DNA of 64,000 nt from positions 99,811-163,810 of the forward strand of contig JAUHZU010000010.1 of assembly GCA_030425705.1 (NCBI GenBank), written 5' to 3'. This DNA comes from Phycisphaerae bacterium (GTDB taxonomy: Bacteria; Planctomycetota; Phycisphaerae; Phycisphaerales; Phycisphaeraceae). The translations under genes were made by a program, and so were the position numbers. The notes under the pieces are model-generated. The model saw only the letters and a program-made list of their open reading frames with translations. It was not told the DNA's origin and made no database searches. Numbering within the stretch: the first letter of the stretch is position 1; each line of letters begins with the position of its first letter. Shown here piece after piece: positions 61,188 to 64,000 of this stretch.

Positions 61188-64000
61188 ATGTACGATCAAC
61201 CGACGAATCAGGCGTGTCGTTCCGGCGTTGGGAACCCGGTGGAGGCGATGGAGCCCCGCCTGCTGTTCAGCGCCGTGCCCCTGATCACCGAGTTCATGGC
61301 CTCCAACAGCGCGGGGCTCCAGGACGAGGACGGCGACAACTCTGACTGGCTTGAACTCTACAACGACGGCGAGACAGCGCTGGACCTGACCGGCTGGCAC
61401 CTGACCGACAACACCGGAGATCTCGATCGCTGGGCGTTCCCCGCGGTCACGCTGCAGCCCGGCCAGTTCCTGGTGGTCTTTGCCTCGGGCAAGGACCGTG
61501 CGGGCACGGCAGGAACCGAGCTCCACACCAACTTCAGCCTGAGCCGGAGCGGGGAGTTCCTTGCGCTGGTCGAGCCGGACGGAACGACAATCGCCCACGC
61601 CTATGCTCCAGAGTTCCCATCACAGGAAACCGACACTTCCTACGGCCTGGCGATGACCAACACGTCGCAGACTCTGGTCGATGACTCGACCGTGATGCGT
61701 TTCATCGTCCCGACGAGCGGCCTGCAGGGCACGTCCTGGACCCAGAACGGCTTCAACGACACGGGCTGGTCGGGTGGCACGGGCTCGACGGCTGGACTCG
61801 GGTACGAAAACAACACCGGCGCGGCGACCAGTTTTGCGCCTTTCATCCAGACGACGGTGCCCTCGGGCACGACGACGGCCTACACGCGATTCGAGTTTGA
61901 TCTGCAGGACCCCGGCGCGGTCAACACGCTGACGCTGGGCATGATGTACGACGACGGATTCGTGGCCTACCTCAACGGGGTGCGCGTCGCTGCGGACTTC
62001 GAGCCCGCTTCCCCTCAGTGGAACTCGTCCGCAACCGACGGGCGGGGCGATGGTGTCGTGCTCGAAGATTTTGTCAGCTTCGACCTAACCGCTCATCTGG
62101 GCGCGTTGGTTGCAGGCACCAATGTCCTGGCCATTCACGCACTCAATGTGGCCGGCAGCAGCGATATGCTCATGATCCCGCGTTTGGTCGCGGGATCGTC
62201 GGGTGTTCTGATGCCGCTGGCATCTGGGTTTCTGGATACGCCGAGCCCGGGCACGGTCAACGGATCGACCTTCCAGGGGTTTGTCGACGATACCGAGTTC
62301 AGTGTTGACCGCGGCTACTTCACGTCGGCGTTCACCGTTGCAGTGACGACAGAGACTGCGGGGGCGGACATCTACTACACCACGGACGGCAGCGCACCCA
62401 GCCCGCTGAACGGCTTGCTTTACACCGGCCCCATCTCGATCTCGACGACAACCGTCCTGCGAGCGATCGCGACGAAACCCGGGTTCTCCTCTTCAAACAT
62501 TGATACACAGTCCTACTTCTTCCTTGAGGACGTGCTGCTCCAGAACGGCGCAGGCCTCCCGACCCCGCCCAACTCCACTTCGACGTGGGACTATGTGATG
62601 GACCCGGACATCGTCAATGATCCGCGATACGCCGACGGCCTGGTCGATGACCTGATGTCGTTACCAACGCTGTCGCTGGTCATGGACGCACAGGATGTCT
62701 GGGGCCCCACTGGTTTCTACGCCAACCCCCAGCAGTCCGGCCTGGCGTGGGAGCGGCCGGTCTCGGTGGAGTTGATCGACACCGACGGCACAGGCCTGTT
62801 CCAGCAGGACGCCGGCATACGTGTTATGGGCTCGGGCAGCACGAACCGGGCGGTCGGCAAGAAGTCGATGCGACTGGTGTTCCGGGATGTGTACGGCGAC
62901 CCGAAACTGCTGTACCCCTTCTTCGGGCCCGAGTACACGGATGAGATCAACTCGATCGCGATCCGGGGCAACTACTTCGATACGTGGACGTTCCAGAGCG
63001 ACAGCGGCGGCCTGGGCGGGCCCTGCTGCGGCCGGTCACGATCCAGTTACCTGCGCGACCAGTTTGCCCACGAGACGCATGCGGCCATGGGCGGCTTTGC
63101 GATCGGCGGGAACTGGGTCCACCTCTACATCAATGGCCAGTACTGGGGCCTCTACAACCCGACCGAGCGTCCGGATGACGAGTTCATGCAGAGCTACTTC
63201 GGTGGGAGTGATGCCGACTACGACGTCATCAAGACCGGCGTGGAGCTGGTGGACGGCACACTGGATGGCTGGAACGCGATGATGCAGATCGCGTTGGGCA
63301 ACGGCCCCAACGGCTCCCTGGCAAACAATGCCGCGTATGAAGACCTCCGGGCGTACCTGGACATGGAGGCCTTCGCCGACTACCTGCTTCTGAACTTCTG
63401 GGGCGGGAACAACGACTGGCCGCACAACAACTGGTACGCGGTGCGCGATCGTGCCGACAACGGTCAATTCACCTTCATCTCCTGGGACGCGGAAAACTTC
63501 CTGTTCGAGGTGAATGCCAACCGCACCAATGTCAGTACCGCCAACTCACCGGGGATCCTCTATGACCGACTGCGGCAGAATGCCGAGTTCCGTCAACTCT
63601 TTGCCGACCGGGTGCAGAAGCACTTTTTTGATGGCGGTGCCTTGTCTATAGACGCAACGTCTGCCCGCTTCCAAAGCATTGTGGACGCCATCCGTCCCGC
63701 CCTCAACGCGGAAGCCGCAAGGTGGGGCGACGAACTGGTGCCCAGCCAGCCCTACAACGTGATGGATCACTTCGACCCGCTGGTCGACGAGAAACTCAAC
63801 AACTACTTCCCGCAGCGGACCGCGATCGTCCTGGCTCAGCTTCGCGCAGCCGGTCTGTTCCCCTCGACCCAATACGACGCCCCGTCCTTCTCGCAGCACG
63901 GCGGCGTGCTGCCCACGGGCCAGCTGTCGATCATCAACAACGAGTCCGGCGGCACCCTCTACTACACGCTCGACGGCAGCGACCCGCGCCTGCCCGGCGG
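61188..64000 (+). CDS. Giant CotH/lamin-tail-domain secreted protein (3' end beyond window)
   Basis: At least 937 residues, open to the window edge. GAGG seven bases upstream supports the ATG. The N-terminus has the LEPR-type motif MEPRLLFSA instead of a normal signal peptide. A lamin-tail domain follows (ITEFMASNSAGLQDEDGDNS, DWLELYNDGE, LDLTGWHLTDN), then a jelly-roll region, a chitobiase C-terminal-like module (ADIYYTTDGSAPSPLNGLLY), a CotH-like domain (VMGSGSTNRAVGKKSMRLVF, NWVHLYINGQYWGLYNPTER, HNNWYAVRD, FISWDAENFL) and another GTLYYTLDGSDPRL module. It probably phosphorylates or assembles surface material. Gene incomplete. Confidence 0.82.
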   Translation, partial: MYDQPTNQACRSGVGNPVEAMEPRLLFSAVPLITEFMASNSAGLQDEDGDNSDWLELYNDGETALDLTGWHLTDNTGDLDRWAFPAVTLQPGQFLVVFASGKDRAGTAGTELHTNFSLSRSGEFLALVEPDGTTIAHAYAPEFPSQETDTSYGLAMTNTSQTLVDDSTVMRFIVPTSGLQGTSWTQNGFNDTGWSGGTGSTAGLGYENNTGAATSFAPFIQTTVPSGTTTAYTRFEFDLQDPGAVNTLTLGMMYDDGFVAYLNGVRVAADFEPASPQWNSSATDGRGDGVVLEDFVSFDLTAHLGALVAGTNVLAIHALNVAGSSDMLMIPRLVAGSSGVLMPLASGFLDTPSPGTVNGSTFQGFVDDTEFSVDRGYFTSAFTVAVTTETAGADIYYTTDGSAPSPLNGLLYTGPISISTTTVLRAIATKPGFSSSNIDTQSYFFLEDVLLQNGAGLPTPPNSTSTWDYVMDPDIVNDPRYADGLVDDLMSLPTLSLVMDAQDVWGPTGFYANPQQSGLAWERPVSVELIDTDGTGLFQQDAGIRVMGSGSTNRAVGKKSMRLVFRDVYGDPKLLYPFFGPEYTDEINSIAIRGNYFDTWTFQSDSGGLGGPCCGRSRSSYLRDQFAHETHAAMGGFAIGGNWVHLYINGQYWGLYNPTERPDDEFMQSYFGGSDADYDVIKTGVELVDGTLDGWNAMMQIALGNGPNGSLANNAAYEDLRAYLDMEAFADYLLLNFWGGNNDWPHNNWYAVRDRADNGQFTFISWDAENFLFEVNANRTNVSTANSPGILYDRLRQNAEFRQLFADRVQKHFFDGGALSIDATSARFQSIVDAIRPALNAEAARWGDELVPSQPYNVMDHFDPLVDEKLNNYFPQRTAIVLAQLRAAGLFPSTQYDAPSFSQHGGVLPTGQLSIINNESGGTLYYTLDGSDPRLPG

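Overview
The window is about 64 kb of GC-rich chromosomal DNA. It most likely comes from a planctomycete of the class Phycisphaerae. The evidence is the mix of protein types: several pseudopilins with the N-terminal motif [26 protein letters not shown] proteins ending in VPEPGSLALLGLGGL plus a basic tail, dockerin-like repeats on secreted enzymes, an LEPR-type N-terminus (MEPRLLFSA) on a giant secreted protein, futalosine-route menaquinone synthesis (MqnC), and families of intergenic palindromes. No rRNA, tRNA, CRISPR array or cas gene was seen.

Layout. 0-3.2 kb: three tandem pseudopilin genes with their own terminators. 3.2-3.7 kb: a decayed PEP-CTERM gene and a candidate ~80-nt small RNA. 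3.7-12.3 kb, nearly all on the minus strand: a response regulator/PAS histidine kinase pair, pdxJ, a Coa1-like protein, a VOC protein, ettA, an SRPBCC protein and a HesB-like protein. 12.4-12.8 kb: a non-coding array of 16 units with an exact 21-bp period that reverses orientation near its right end. 13-15.7 kb: a patchy zone with a decayed toxin-antitoxin pair, direct and inverted repeats and two genes that look lower in GC. 15.8-23.9 kb: acs, pyrH, frr, a laminin-B-like PEP-CTERM protein, mqnC and a secreted HExxH protein. 24-31 kb: two paralogous secreted alpha/beta-hydrolases flanking an inverted-repeat cassette and an HTH protein with a calcium-loop-like insert, then an LppM-like lipoprotein and a prolyl oligopeptidase.

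30.9-37.2 kb: a compact set consisting of a beta-transaminase-like class III aminotransferase, a PcaF-type thiolase, both subunits of a PcaIJ-type CoA-transferase and an RpiR regulator, divergent from a KamA-family radical SAM gene. Chemically these fit one route: alpha-amino acid to beta-amino acid to beta-keto acid to beta-ketoacyl-CoA to acetyl-CoA plus a shortened acyl-CoA. I propose this as a hypothesis.

37.3-41.8 kb: an accessory segment with a group-II-like reverse transcriptase. A TTGACA promoter about 420 nt upstream suggests a long, hairpin-rich leader or non-coding RNA. Next to it are two divergent hypothetical genes sharing an operator-like palindrome.

41.8-64 kb: a plus-strand sialic-acid utilisation island. 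A GntR/LacI-type regulator is followed by two small PEP-CTERM proteins, a pseudopilin, two GH33-type sialidases, N-acetylneuraminate lyase, a kelch mutarotase fused to a sodium:solute symporter, an N-acylglucosamine 2-epimerase, two further BNR-type proteins, two sialate O-acetylesterase-like proteins (one with a second SGNH domain, one with dockerin and PEP-CTERM) and a CotH-type protein cut by the window end. The inferred flow is: de-O-acetylate and cleave sialosides outside the cell, mutarotate and import Neu5Ac, split it to ManNAc and pyruvate, and epimerise ManNAc to GlcNAc. The kinase and later steps must lie elsewhere.
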